A stretch of 23,683 nt of DNA from a virus, in IMG/VR virus record IMGVR_UViG_3300010885_024139, positions 1 through 23,683 of that record. One strand, given 5' to 3'. The notes below the pieces were generated by a model. The model saw nothing but the letters and a program-made list of their open reading frames with translations. It was not told the origin of the DNA and ran no database searches. Positions within the stretch are counted from its first letter, which is position 1. Every line of letters begins with the position of its first letter. Shown here piece by piece: positions 17,521-23,194 of this stretch. The translations under genes and the position numbers were made by a program.

Positions 17521-18096
17521 TTATGACTTAGGGAAATCCGGTATCCAGCGTGTTACCGCAGGCTCGGCAGCCGTGCCGTCGTAGGCATTAGGACCTAAGC
17601 CCCACGAGCCCCAGTCCGCACCGCCACCAGTCATGTAGTGGGCAGCCTTTGCATTGGCCACAGGATCTAATAGGTCCGCAACCTTAGCGATACCTACGTT
17701 GTCCTGAAACTTAGCTAGCCGCTCTGTTCCTAGGCTACCGATCATGTTGATTTGGAATAGCCCGTATGAATTGTCGCCGGTACTGGCGTCCTTGTTGTGT
17801 GACGTAGGATGCCCCTTTGACTCCCGCATGACAACTGCCCATGCAGTTTTGAGAGCCTTGCCCTCAAAGCCAACAGCCGCAAGTAGTTCTACAAGCTCTT
17901 GGCTTGTTAGCTCTACCGCGTTCTTGTATTTCTCCAGTGGGTCTACCGCAATAGGCGCGGTAACTACTGGTTCTGGTTTTGTACTACTTTCGTCAGCGTA
18001 GCTGCTCACCATAGTGAGCGAGAATACTCCGATTGTTAGTGCCGTGATATAGGCCGCTGTCGACATTGCTATTCCACGTAGTGTGAGTTTTTGCAA
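17521..18096 (-). CDS. Secreted lysozyme-like (transglycosylase/Rpf-type) cell-wall hydrolase, endolysin candidate
   Basis: A 191-aa protein. The N-terminus has a basic start, a hydrophobic core (about residues 12-30) and an SSYA-DES site, reading as a signal peptide, so export by Sec is likely. After a Pro-rich linker, residues about 65-185 form a lysozyme-like fold: AWAVVMRESKGHP with probable catalytic E92, NSYGLFQINM at 109-118, LLDPVANAKAAHYM and DWGSWG. Enzymes of this fold cut the glycan strand between MurNAc and GlcNAc. The start is chosen as TTG at 18096, ten bases after AAGGAGG; an ATG at 18066 (residue 11) has only a weak site and would shorten the positive N-terminus. It is preceded by a leader of about 175 bases and followed by the peptidoglycan-binding gene. 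A signal-bearing endolysin could be exported without a holin. Confidence 0.85.
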   Translation of the reverse strand: MQKLTLRGIAMSTAAYITALTIGVFSLTMVSSYADESSTKPEPVVTAPIAVDPLEKYKNAVELTSQELVELLAAVGFEGKALKTAWAVVMRESKGHPTSHNKDASTGDNSYGLFQINMIGSLGTERLAKFQDNVGIAKVADLLDPVANAKAAHYMTGGGADWGSWGLGPNAYDGTAAEPAVTRWIPDFPKS

Positions 18097-18300
18097 CGCT
18101 AGTTCGCCTCCTTAGGTCGGGGATGGGACAACCCGCTGATGTTCCAACGAGCTTCTTGCTACCGCTATGCTTCTCAAGCTGATGCTTGTCCTCTACCGCT
18201 TGCATAGGGCCGGAGATAAAAGGGGATAACATCGTTAGTCCTTTCGTCTCTCCGTAGTAGGCTATTTGCCTGGTGTTAACTATACCATATTTAAAGCGAA
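18097..18300 (-). promoter_or_regulatory. Promoter and structured leader of the lysozyme gene
   Basis: TGG-TATAGT (-10 at 18284-18279, extended) should start a transcript near 18272, leaving about 175 untranslated bases. The leader can form CAAGC/GCTTG (18188-18175, loop of four) inside an outer CTATGC/GCATAG pairing (18207-18165), and repeats AGCGGTAG twice. An upstream ORF of 79 codons starts at ATG 18232 behind AAAGGA, and overlaps the lysozyme start in another frame, ending at 17993. It does not show the conserved cyclic-di-AMP (ydaO) riboswitch elements I know, although that class often precedes such hydrolases in actinobacteria. Control by leader folding or by the upstream ORF is inference. 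Confidence 0.4.
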
Positions 18301-18323
18301 ACAGGTACCCGTAGGGTACCTGT
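18301..18323 (-). terminator. Perfect hairpin terminator after the small membrane gene
   Basis: ACAGGTACCC and GGGTACCTGT form a perfect 10-bp stem with a three-base loop. On the minus strand it is followed by TTTCGCTTT, a modest T-run. It lies 15 bases after the 56-residue gene's stop and directly upstream of the lysozyme promoter, so it insulates the two units. Confidence 0.65.
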
Positions 18324-18338
18324 CGCCTACTAATTTGT

Positions 18339-18509
18339 CTATACGGTCTGAGCTAGTCCAGCCCAGGCTATAGCAGATAGCCCTAAGGCTAATGTAAGTG
18401 TTCCCTTGTCAGGCGCTATAAGTGCAGTGAGCACCGCTAATGCGCCAAATAAGGCTGACACTACAGCTGGCCAGATAAGGCTCTCTAGTAGAAGTTTAAG
18501 CCTAGTCAT
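18339..18509 (-). CDS. Small two-helix membrane protein, holin candidate
   Basis: A short ORF of 56 codons. The translation begins MTRLKLLLESLIWP and ends ALGLSAIAWAGLAQTV. Two hydrophobic segments (about residues 11-32 and 37-53) are separated by a short polar turn, APDKG, and the N-terminus is basic. Size, topology and position next to a cell-wall hydrolase fit a small class II holin, but holins share no diagnostic motif and it may be another small membrane protein. The ATG follows the helix-turn-helix gene's stop by two bases (TAAACATG) with GGAAGG ahead, so it is translated from the same mRNA. A perfect hairpin terminator follows. Confidence 0.65.
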   Translation of the reverse strand: MTRLKLLLESLIWPAVVSALFGALAVLTALIAPDKGTLTLALGLSAIAWAGLAQTV

Positions 18510-18511
18510 GT

Positions 18512-18697
18512 TTACTTTGCCTTCCGCGTCTTACCCTTGAGTCTATCGGAGGTATTACGGATAGGAGTCCCTGAATCCGCGATAAGCTTACGAGCTTTAC
18601 CGTATGTAATTCCTAGCTCTTTAGCTATTTCGTCTACAGACTGACCTGCCTTGTAGAGCTCTGCCACCTTGCTAGGTGTCACTGTTGATGTTGTCAT
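18512..18697 (-). CDS. Small helix-turn-helix protein, Lsr2-C-terminal-like
   Basis: A 61-aa protein, almost all of it one DNA-binding motif: VAELYKAGQSVDEIAKELGITYGKARKLI, followed by SGTPIRNTSDRLKGKTRKAK. This arrangement is widespread in actinobacteria as small helix-turn-helix proteins related to the Lsr2 DNA-binding tail. The strongly basic C-terminus supports DNA contact. It probably binds DNA as a regulator or nucleoid-type protein; no enzyme domain is present. The ATG has AAAGGA upstream. A palindrome CGTATATACG (18709-18718) lies 12 bases ahead of the start, in the likely promoter, and could be an operator. It is co-transcribed with the 56-residue membrane gene. Confidence 0.82.
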   Translation of the reverse strand: MTTSTVTPSKVAELYKAGQSVDEIAKELGITYGKARKLIADSGTPIRNTSDRLKGKTRKAK

Positions 18698-18708
18698 TAC
18701 ATTCCTTT

Positions 18709-18718
18709 CGTATATACG
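18709..18718. repeat. Palindrome CGTATATACG upstream of the small HTH gene
   Basis: A perfect 10-base palindrome between the preceding gene's hairpin and the ribosome-binding site. It contains TATATA/GTATAT boxes usable as a -10, though no good -35 box is found. Short enough to arise by chance; its position makes an operator plausible. Confidence 0.3.
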
Positions 18719-18746
18719 TAATCACACTGTATGATTATGTATTTAT

Positions 18747-18768
18747 TTGAGCAAATAAGACTGCTCAA
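18747..18768. terminator. Hairpin at the end of the zinc-ribbon gene
   Basis: TTGAGCA (18747-18753) and TGCTCAA (18762-18768) form a 7-bp perfect stem with an eight-base loop that includes the gene's TGA stop. The minus-strand flank is A/T-rich rather than a clean T-run, so it may be a weak terminator or an mRNA 3' end protector. Confidence 0.4.
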
Positions 18769-19214
18769 GATTTTGTGCCTTTTACAGGCTTTGGTGGGAT
18801 CTTCCCATGATTGTCGCACAGGGAGCGTCCATTCCACGAACCACGTGGTTTTATGTTGTTATCGCAGTCAGATCCATATCCAGCTGCGGAACACTTGATC
18901 TTGCTGCCTCGAGTAAAGTTATTAACCAGTGAACCTATTGCCCGCTTAACCACAGAGTTGTTAACTACGAACCCATTCTCCTGATGGCACAGCCAACAGA
19001 GATATTCGTTTCTCCGGTGTGATGGGTCTCGGACGGCATTAAGCTCACCGCACTTATCACAGCGGGTAATCTTCTTTATAGTTCTTGTCTTGTTTCTATA
19101 GTCCTCTGCGCAGAGAAGCTCGTTGTCTAGCTCGTAGACAAGCACGTTGGACTCAGCACAGAGAAGGCAGGTACCGTATATGTAGATCTGTTCCCGCTGG
19201 TTTGTTCCTGTCAT
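18765..19214 (-). CDS. Cysteine-rich zinc-ribbon-like protein, 149 aa
   Basis: Function not recognised. Cysteines fall in three groups: C16-x2-C19 with C35; C52-x2-C55 with C73-x2-C76 (CDKCGEL and CWLCHQE), a convincing zinc ribbon; and C108, C117 with C133-x2-H136 (GRSLCDNH). The fold would therefore bind about two or three zinc ions. No membrane segment or signal peptide is present. Basic patches (RNKTRTIKKITR, SHRR, C-terminal KPVKGTKS) suggest nucleic-acid binding. An HNH nuclease was considered, but the paired catalytic His residues are not in place. The ATG is preceded by CGGAGGACAG, a strong ribosome-binding site. It has its own promoter at 19242-19270. Confidence 0.75.
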   Translation of the reverse strand: MTGTNQREQIYIYGTCLLCAESNVLVYELDNELLCAEDYRNKTRTIKKITRCDKCGELNAVRDPSHRRNEYLCWLCHQENGFVVNNSVVKRAIGSLVNNFTRGSKIKCSAAGYGSDCDNNIKPRGSWNGRSLCDNHGKIPPKPVKGTKS

Positions 19215-19235
19215 CTGTCCTCCGTAAATGTCGTT

Positions 19236-19270
19236 GGAATAACTATATTCCTGTTTTGATTATCTGTAAA
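19236..19270 (-). promoter_or_regulatory. Promoter with overlapping dyad for the zinc-ribbon gene
   Basis: Minus strand: TTTACA (-35, 19270-19265), a 17-base spacer, then TATAGT (-10, 19247-19242), a near-consensus vegetative promoter. The dyad GGAATA-TAGT-TATTCC (19251-19236) covers the -10 box, so a bound repressor could block it. A near copy lies ahead of the peptidoglycan-binding gene. Confidence 0.65.
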
Positions 19271-19277
19271 CCTTAGA

Positions 19278-19559
19278 TTACTTCCTTGGAGGAACTACTC
19301 CAAGAAGGGTCTTAGCCTGCTTACTTCTAACCATGCGTAGGTGAGCAAATTCTTCCTTGGCAATGTACTCGGTGTGACGAGACAGAACCCATAGAGGCGC
19401 GACACCTGCCACCACTAGGAACGCGGCTGCAAGGAACGCGGCAATACTTGGATAGATAAAAAATGTGTTGGCCGCATACGGAATCCAGGCTAGAGCTAGG
19501 AGACGTAGGGCTACTGTGTAACGGCGATACTTATATCCTTTAAAGTTGTTGATCTTCAT
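19278..19559 (-). CDS. Small two-helix membrane protein, 93 aa
   Basis: Not recognised by name. A basic N-terminus (KINNFKGYKYRRY) precedes two hydrophobic segments at about residues 16-35 and 36-60 (ALRLLALAWIPYAANTFFIY and AFLAAAFLVVAGVAPLWVL). They are followed by a charged cytoplasmic tail ending LLGVVPPRK. Topology and size could suit a holin or antiholin, but it lies next to the terminase and not next to the lysozyme, so a general membrane role is equally likely. The ATG has AAAGGA seven bases ahead and its own extended -10 promoter (19594-19623). Confidence 0.72.
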   Translation of the reverse strand: MKINNFKGYKYRRYTVALRLLALAWIPYAANTFFIYPSIAAFLAAAFLVVAGVAPLWVLSRHTEYIAKEEFAHLRMVRSKQAKTLLGVVPPRK

Positions 19560-19593
19560 TTGAAGTCCTTTCAGTCGGTTCGTCGTTAGTATA

Positions 19594-19623
19594 ATTATAT
19601 CAGGTAGATCAGGATAATGTAAC
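19594..19623 (-). promoter_or_regulatory. CCTGATATAAT-type promoter (copy 3)
   Basis: Minus strand: GTTACA (19623-19618, 4 of 6 to consensus), 18-base spacer, extended -10 TGATATAAT with TATAAT at 19599-19594. CCTGA occurs twice, once eleven bases upstream, as in copy 1. An inverted repeat AGGTAG/CTACCT spans the -35 region. It overlaps the terminase stop codon and drives the 93-residue membrane gene. Confidence 0.6.
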
Positions 19624-21017
19624 TACCTAACGCGGAAGGTGTTTCTAAGACCAGGTATTTTTCTACCGGCTGGGGACTTAGCCGTAATCTTCCCACCAAC
19701 GAATCCCGCCGGTGGTTTTATGAGTAGAGCCGTAAGGGCGTGAACCAAGGCATCAACGCGGTCAGGTGATTTACCTTCGCCTGGAATCCACGAGGTCATC
19801 TGGGACTCAAGGTCCGCTAGGTAGCCAATGTGGTGAACACGATTCTGCTCGTAAGCTAGTGTGATTGGCTCAGCTCTAAGAGCTTTGCCGTATTTGGAGT
19901 GAACCTCGAGGACCTTTACAGATGGGTCAATTGTGTTAATGGCGCTGCGAACGAGTGCACCGCCTTGGTTTACCTCCGCGATAACAGGGCAACCCCACTT
20001 GCGAGCCATAGCTACTACCTTGTTTGCCCATACATCAGGTGAACCTAAGATTGAAGCATCCTCAAGTACCCAGCTCTGACGTTTGTAAAGATCTCTATCG
20101 CCAGTTGAAGCTACAACAACGATGCCGCACTCATCTCTTGGATTTTCAGCTACTGATGGGTCAACACCTATGCAGCGAAGCGGAGCGCCTTGCGGCATAA
20201 CAAGCTCTCGTGTCTTATCGATAAGTTCTACAGTCCAGAGCGCACCCTCAACATCTGAAAGCATCTCACCGTAAAGTTCCTGTGCAGCTAAACGAGTTCC
20301 TTCGTATACTCCAAGGATACCGTCCATGTAGGCCGCAGAAAGGTTTCCGCTGTTGTCCATGGTTGAGCCTTTAGTAATGATAACCTTGCTAGGATTTGTA
20401 TCGGCCTCACGAAGAAGCTCATACAACAGCGGCACACGTTTTGGAGTTGTGGTAATCATAATCTTAGGATTTTTCCCAAGACGAGTACCGATACGTAAGT
20501 TTTCAAATGCCGTAAGCCCAGCTCCATCTGGAGTCTGACGCCAAGCTGCAACCTCATCTCCCCAGGCATGTGTAAATTGGGGACCACGAAGAGAGTCTGG
20601 CTCATCTGCCGTGAAGCATGTTGCGGTATTACCGTTAGGCCAAGTTAGTCTTCGCTTAGATGGTTCGTATAACGGACGCTCACTTGGAGGTGTTACGTTA
20701 ATAATTCCTGATTCACCCTCAACGATAACGTCACGAACATCAGCTGCGGTACGAGCTACGAGTGCGAAACGACGTTGACCGGTAGTTGTGTACTTAGCTT
20801 CTTCACGCACCCACTCTGCTGCAGTGCGAGTCTTACCAGCACCGCGACCAGCAAGGTACATCCAGATATTCCATTCATCGCCGGCAGGACGTTGCTGTTC
20901 AGGACGTCCCCAGAAACTCCAGTCCCATTGAAGAGCGTCTGGATCTAAACCTGCTAGAACTTCAATACGCTCTTCGTCAGACATAGCGGCAATAATTTGT
21001 GCAAGACTTTTAGCCAT
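19623..21017 (-). CDS. terL: Terminase large subunit (packaging ATPase-nuclease)
   Basis: A 464-aa motor protein that pumps DNA into the prohead through the portal and cuts the concatemer. ATPase domain: Walker A GRGAGKT at 57-63, adenine-side region, Walker B AWGDE with D154 and E155, and coupling motif TTTPKR at 189-194. Nuclease domain of RNase H fold: IGVDPS with D286, VIAEVNQGG with E348, and SPDRVDALVHAL with D422. Length is normal for the Terminase_6-type family. All key residues are present. No small subunit is adjacent. No Shine-Dalgarno precedes the ATG; TACTAT lies seven bases upstream, suggesting a leaderless mRNA, and a 12-base palindrome GTACTATAGTAC covers that box. HDAC-like and phosphatase genes lie directly upstream. 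Confidence 0.96.
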   Translation of the reverse strand: MAKSLAQIIAAMSDEERIEVLAGLDPDALQWDWSFWGRPEQQRPAGDEWNIWMYLAGRGAGKTRTAAEWVREEAKYTTTGQRRFALVARTAADVRDVIVEGESGIINVTPPSERPLYEPSKRRLTWPNGNTATCFTADEPDSLRGPQFTHAWGDEVAAWRQTPDGAGLTAFENLRIGTRLGKNPKIMITTTPKRVPLLYELLREADTNPSKVIITKGSTMDNSGNLSAAYMDGILGVYEGTRLAAQELYGEMLSDVEGALWTVELIDKTRELVMPQGAPLRCIGVDPSVAENPRDECGIVVVASTGDRDLYKRQSWVLEDASILGSPDVWANKVVAMARKWGCPVIAEVNQGGALVRSAINTIDPSVKVLEVHSKYGKALRAEPITLAYEQNRVHHIGYLADLESQMTSWIPGEGKSPDRVDALVHALTALLIKPPAGFVGGKITAKSPAGRKIPGLRNTFRVR

Positions 21018-21019
21018 GT

Positions 21020-21031
21020 GTACTATAGTAC
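21020..21031. promoter_or_regulatory. Palindromic promoter/operator GTACTATAGTAC at the terminase start
   Basis: A perfect 12-base palindrome beginning three bases upstream of the terminase ATG. On the minus strand it contains TACTAT (21030-21025), seven bases from ATG, and TATAGT, four bases from ATG, either a potential -10. ATGTGTAC across the start codon matches the core of the repeats at 16800 and 16825. No good -35 was found. Confidence 0.4.
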
Positions 21032-21047
21032 CTTATAAAAGGAAATG

Positions 21048-21971
21048 TTATACGGCTACTTGACTAACAGTTGAATACACCTGAGCTACTACCTGTGCCC
21101 ATACCTGGGGAGTATGTGTAAGTGGTTGATACCCACCGGCTCCTCCGATAAGGACTCTACCCTTTGCATGCTTGTTAGCAATGTTACCCACGATTTGAGC
21201 CGCAGCTCGATATCCGGGATAATCAAAGTTAAGACTAGATAGTGGATCTGAATGATGTGCATCAGCTCCGGTAGCTAGAAGAATAACATCTGGCTGAATC
21301 TTATCTGCAAGCAGCTCAATCTCCTGCATTGCATCTAGAAATTCTATGTCTCCGTCTCCGCCACTCAACGGGAAGTTGTAAGCTCCATTTTCTGGCTTAC
21401 TTGCAAGACCGGTGCCGGGAAAGATTCCACCTTGGTGAATACTTGCCGTAACTATGTCTGGGTAAGCTAGCAGAAGATTTTCAACGCCATCACCGTGATG
21501 TGCATCCCAATCAATATACATAGGCTTTAGCCCCGCAGCCATAAACAGCTTAGCAACTAGTGCCATGTCATTGAACACACAAAAACCAGAGCTATGGTCA
21601 TACTGCGCATGGTGCTTAGCTCCCTGCGGATTAAAAGCTACCTGAGCTTCGCCGCTAAGAATCTTTTCATACAGGCGAATAGTTCCCGCAGCCATTTCAA
21701 GAGCTACGGCTCCTAGATGTGGTTGGTCAGGATACCACTCACCGCTATGGCCTTCGTCTAGAATTTTAGAGATGTACTCACCGGAGTGAACATGACTTAG
21801 CAAGTCCCTGTCAAACTCAGATGCAGATGGCTTAACCACTATTGGATCTAAGTTTTCAAGAAACTCTACAGCAAGCTTAGCACGAACTGGATTAGTTGGG
21901 TGACTGCCATCACCGCTGCCTAGCTGCCAATCAAGATATATATCGTCGTATGCGACGTGTAGCTTACTCAT
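21048..21971 (-). CDS. Histone-deacetylase-like zinc amidohydrolase
   Basis: A 307-aa arginase/deacetylase-fold enzyme of the HDAC/AcuC/acetylpolyamine amidohydrolase superfamily, which removes acetyl groups from lysine or polyamines. The motifs are complete: KHHAQYDHSSGFCVFND with catalytic H120-H121, YIDWDAHHGDG with zinc ligands D156 and H158, SIHQGGIFPGTG, ATGADAHHSDPL with zinc ligand D237, and GGAGGYQP with Y281 as transition-state tyrosine. Length is normal for bacterial members. The start at 21971 overlaps the phosphatase stop (ATGAGTAA), implying coupled translation; a longer reading from 22094 lies inside the phosphatase. The substrate is unknown. Polyamines released for DNA packaging or deacetylation of host proteins are both possible; neighbouring terminase makes the former attractive. 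Confidence 0.92.
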   Translation of the reverse strand: MSKLHVAYDDIYLDWQLGSGDGSHPTNPVRAKLAVEFLENLDPIVVKPSASEFDRDLLSHVHSGEYISKILDEGHSGEWYPDQPHLGAVALEMAAGTIRLYEKILSGEAQVAFNPQGAKHHAQYDHSSGFCVFNDMALVAKLFMAAGLKPMYIDWDAHHGDGVENLLLAYPDIVTASIHQGGIFPGTGLASKPENGAYNFPLSGGDGDIEFLDAMQEIELLADKIQPDVILLATGADAHHSDPLSSLNFDYPGYRAAAQIVGNIANKHAKGRVLIGGAGGYQPLTHTPQVWAQVVAQVYSTVSQVAV

Positions 21972-22485
21972 TTGTCTTGTCCAACGTTCGAACGTATACT
22001 TCAAACTCATCGTTGAATAGAACATACTTAGTTCTTTTAGTGCGAAGAAGAGTGATAGCCTCATCAGCCGTGTAGCCAGCTTCAATAAGAACAAGAGCTG
22101 CAGTTAGACCGGAGCGGTTTAACCCAGCTTGGCAACGAATCAAAACTCTCTTGCCAGCTTGCCACTTGCTAAGTGCAAAGCTTACCGCACTATCTAAAGC
22201 TTCCTTGTCGATGTGCTCTACATCTGAATCATAAAAACCAAAGCGTAGTTCCTCAACTAACCAGTCAACTGGATTTGCCCATGCGTAGAGAGTTACTACC
22301 GCATCAAAGTTTTCCTTTGTAATTGCCTTAGGGAGATTTAGGTTTGAAGACTGTTCAATTGTATCGAAGTCATCTGTGCCACCTACCCATAAACCTGGCA
22401 GGATCTCGCTGTGCAGAGGAAAGTCCCAGTCATCAATTTGATGAACCGGTGCGTATCCTTCGTTTGTTTCAATGAGCTTTGCCAT
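21964..22485 (-). CDS. Dual-specificity-type protein phosphatase
   Basis: A 173-aa cysteine phosphatase. The P-loop is RCQAGLNRSG, fitting C-x5-R with C118 and R124, followed by the helix LTAALVLIEAGYTADEAITLLR, typical of DSP/PTP-like proteins. A general acid is likely D86 or D88 in FYDSDVEH. The N-terminal EILPGLWVGGTDDF is the usual start of the DSP fold. The residue before the cysteine is R117, where most family members have His; this may alter cysteine pKa or substrate choice. Probable substrates are phosphoproteins, but RNA 5'-phosphate or phosphoinositides also occur in the family. The ATG has AAGGAG upstream. Co-translated with the HDAC-like gene. Confidence 0.9.
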   Translation of the reverse strand: MAKLIETNEGYAPVHQIDDWDFPLHSEILPGLWVGGTDDFDTIEQSSNLNLPKAITKENFDAVVTLYAWANPVDWLVEELRFGFYDSDVEHIDKEALDSAVSFALSKWQAGKRVLIRCQAGLNRSGLTAALVLIEAGYTADEAITLLRTKRTKYVLFNDEFEVYVRTLDKTNE

Positions 22486-22526
22486 TGTGTATTTCTCCTT
22501 TTGTCATTTTGTCATTTAATAATACT

Positions 22527-22560
22527 ATTATATCAGGATAAGTTACCTGTCAGTAACTTA
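22527..22560 (-). promoter_or_regulatory. CCTGATATAAT-type promoter (copy 2) with inverted repeat
   Basis: Minus strand: extended -10 TGATATAAT (TATAAT at 22532-22527), and possible -35 CTGACA at 22553-22548 with a short 15-base spacer. A perfect 8-bp inverted repeat TAAGTTAC / GTAACTTA (22539-22560, six-base gap) overlaps this -35 region and the stop codon of the upstream protease gene, and may be an operator. Drives the phosphatase-deacetylase pair. Confidence 0.6.
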
Positions 22561-23124
22561 CTCTTCTTGGATAAACGTGTGAATGCTACCGCCGGAGTAG
22601 ATGTCATGCTTGATAGCGATTTCTACAGCTCGGTAAACAATCTTCTCAGCTTCCTTTGCAGTCTTACACTTTTGATAGTTAAGAGCTTCAAGAACACCGA
22701 GAGCTAAGTCTGAACCGCTACCTGAGTGATAGACGTTTCGTTCTTCTCTGTCCCAAGAGTAATCTTCGTACACCGGGTAAAGAACTCCGTGTATCGAAAC
22801 AATAAACTCTGAATCATGAGCCGCAGCTTCGCCATCGGCCTTCATGTCATAACCAGACTCGATAAAAACCTTACGCATTGACGGTATAAATACTTTTGTC
22901 ATAAATACATCTAGGTTTTGTCCAGCTTTAGGTCTAGGAGCTCTCCAACCAAATTGAAGTATGTTTGAGCCGCGTCCTGCACCGGAACCCGCAATTAAAA
23001 TACCGTTGTTCTCTACAACTTTATGTGTAGCCATCTCTAGGTAACGACCAGTTTCGTCTGACGAACGTGAATCGCAGCCGATGACGGACCAGCCATCACC
23101 TTGAATCGCCACAAGTGTAGTCAC
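22558..23124 (-). CDS. Proteasome/HslV-type N-terminal-threonine hydrolase
   Basis: A 188-aa Ntn hydrolase of proteasome beta fold. The start MTTLVAIQGDGWSVIGCDSR aligns without gaps to the mature N-terminus of HslV (TT-V at 1-4, D17). After Met removal T2 becomes the nucleophile; D18, K35 (THKVV), the GSGSD loop at 135-139 and the DIYSGG motif (D174, S177) supply the other conserved positions. There is no propeptide. The GTG start has GGAGAGGA seven bases ahead. HslV or proteasome would need an ATPase partner (HslU, Mpa/ARC); none is seen here, so it may use a host one or act alone on peptides or small molecules. Upstream is a strong stem-loop. Confidence 0.85.
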   Translation of the reverse strand: MTTLVAIQGDGWSVIGCDSRSSDETGRYLEMATHKVVENNGILIAGSGAGRGSNILQFGWRAPRPKAGQNLDVFMTKVFIPSMRKVFIESGYDMKADGEAAAHDSEFIVSIHGVLYPVYEDYSWDREERNVYHSGSGSDLALGVLEALNYQKCKTAKEAEKIVYRAVEIAIKHDIYSGGSIHTFIQEE

Positions 23125-23151
23125 GGTATTCCTCTCCAGGTAAAACGCCTA

Positions 23152-23186
23152 CCAGGCGCTAGGCAAACTGTATCCTAAGCGCCTGG
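23152..23186 (-). promoter_or_regulatory. Stem-loop between the KOW gene and the proteasome-like gene
   Basis: CCAGGCGCT and AGCGCCTGG form a 9-bp perfect stem, extended by AGG/CCT with one bulged A, around a ten-base loop. On the minus strand TAGGCGTTTTACC follows, a weak T-run, so it could be an attenuating terminator or a leader structure for the hydrolase gene. The ribosome-binding site at about 23138-23131 lies just outside. Confidence 0.5.
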
Positions 23187-23194
23187 ATAGCGTC

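Noticed and set aside
18097-18300. Cyclic-di-AMP (ydaO) riboswitch before the lysozyme gene
   Set aside because: The conserved blocks I know for this class (GGGGGACCC, GGGGTGAATC, CGTCAGCTAACC) are absent, so only an unclassified structured leader is claimed.
18765-19214. HNH endonuclease beside the terminase, as often seen in packaging modules
   Set aside because: Cysteine pairs fit zinc ribbons, but the His-Asn-His catalytic pattern is missing.
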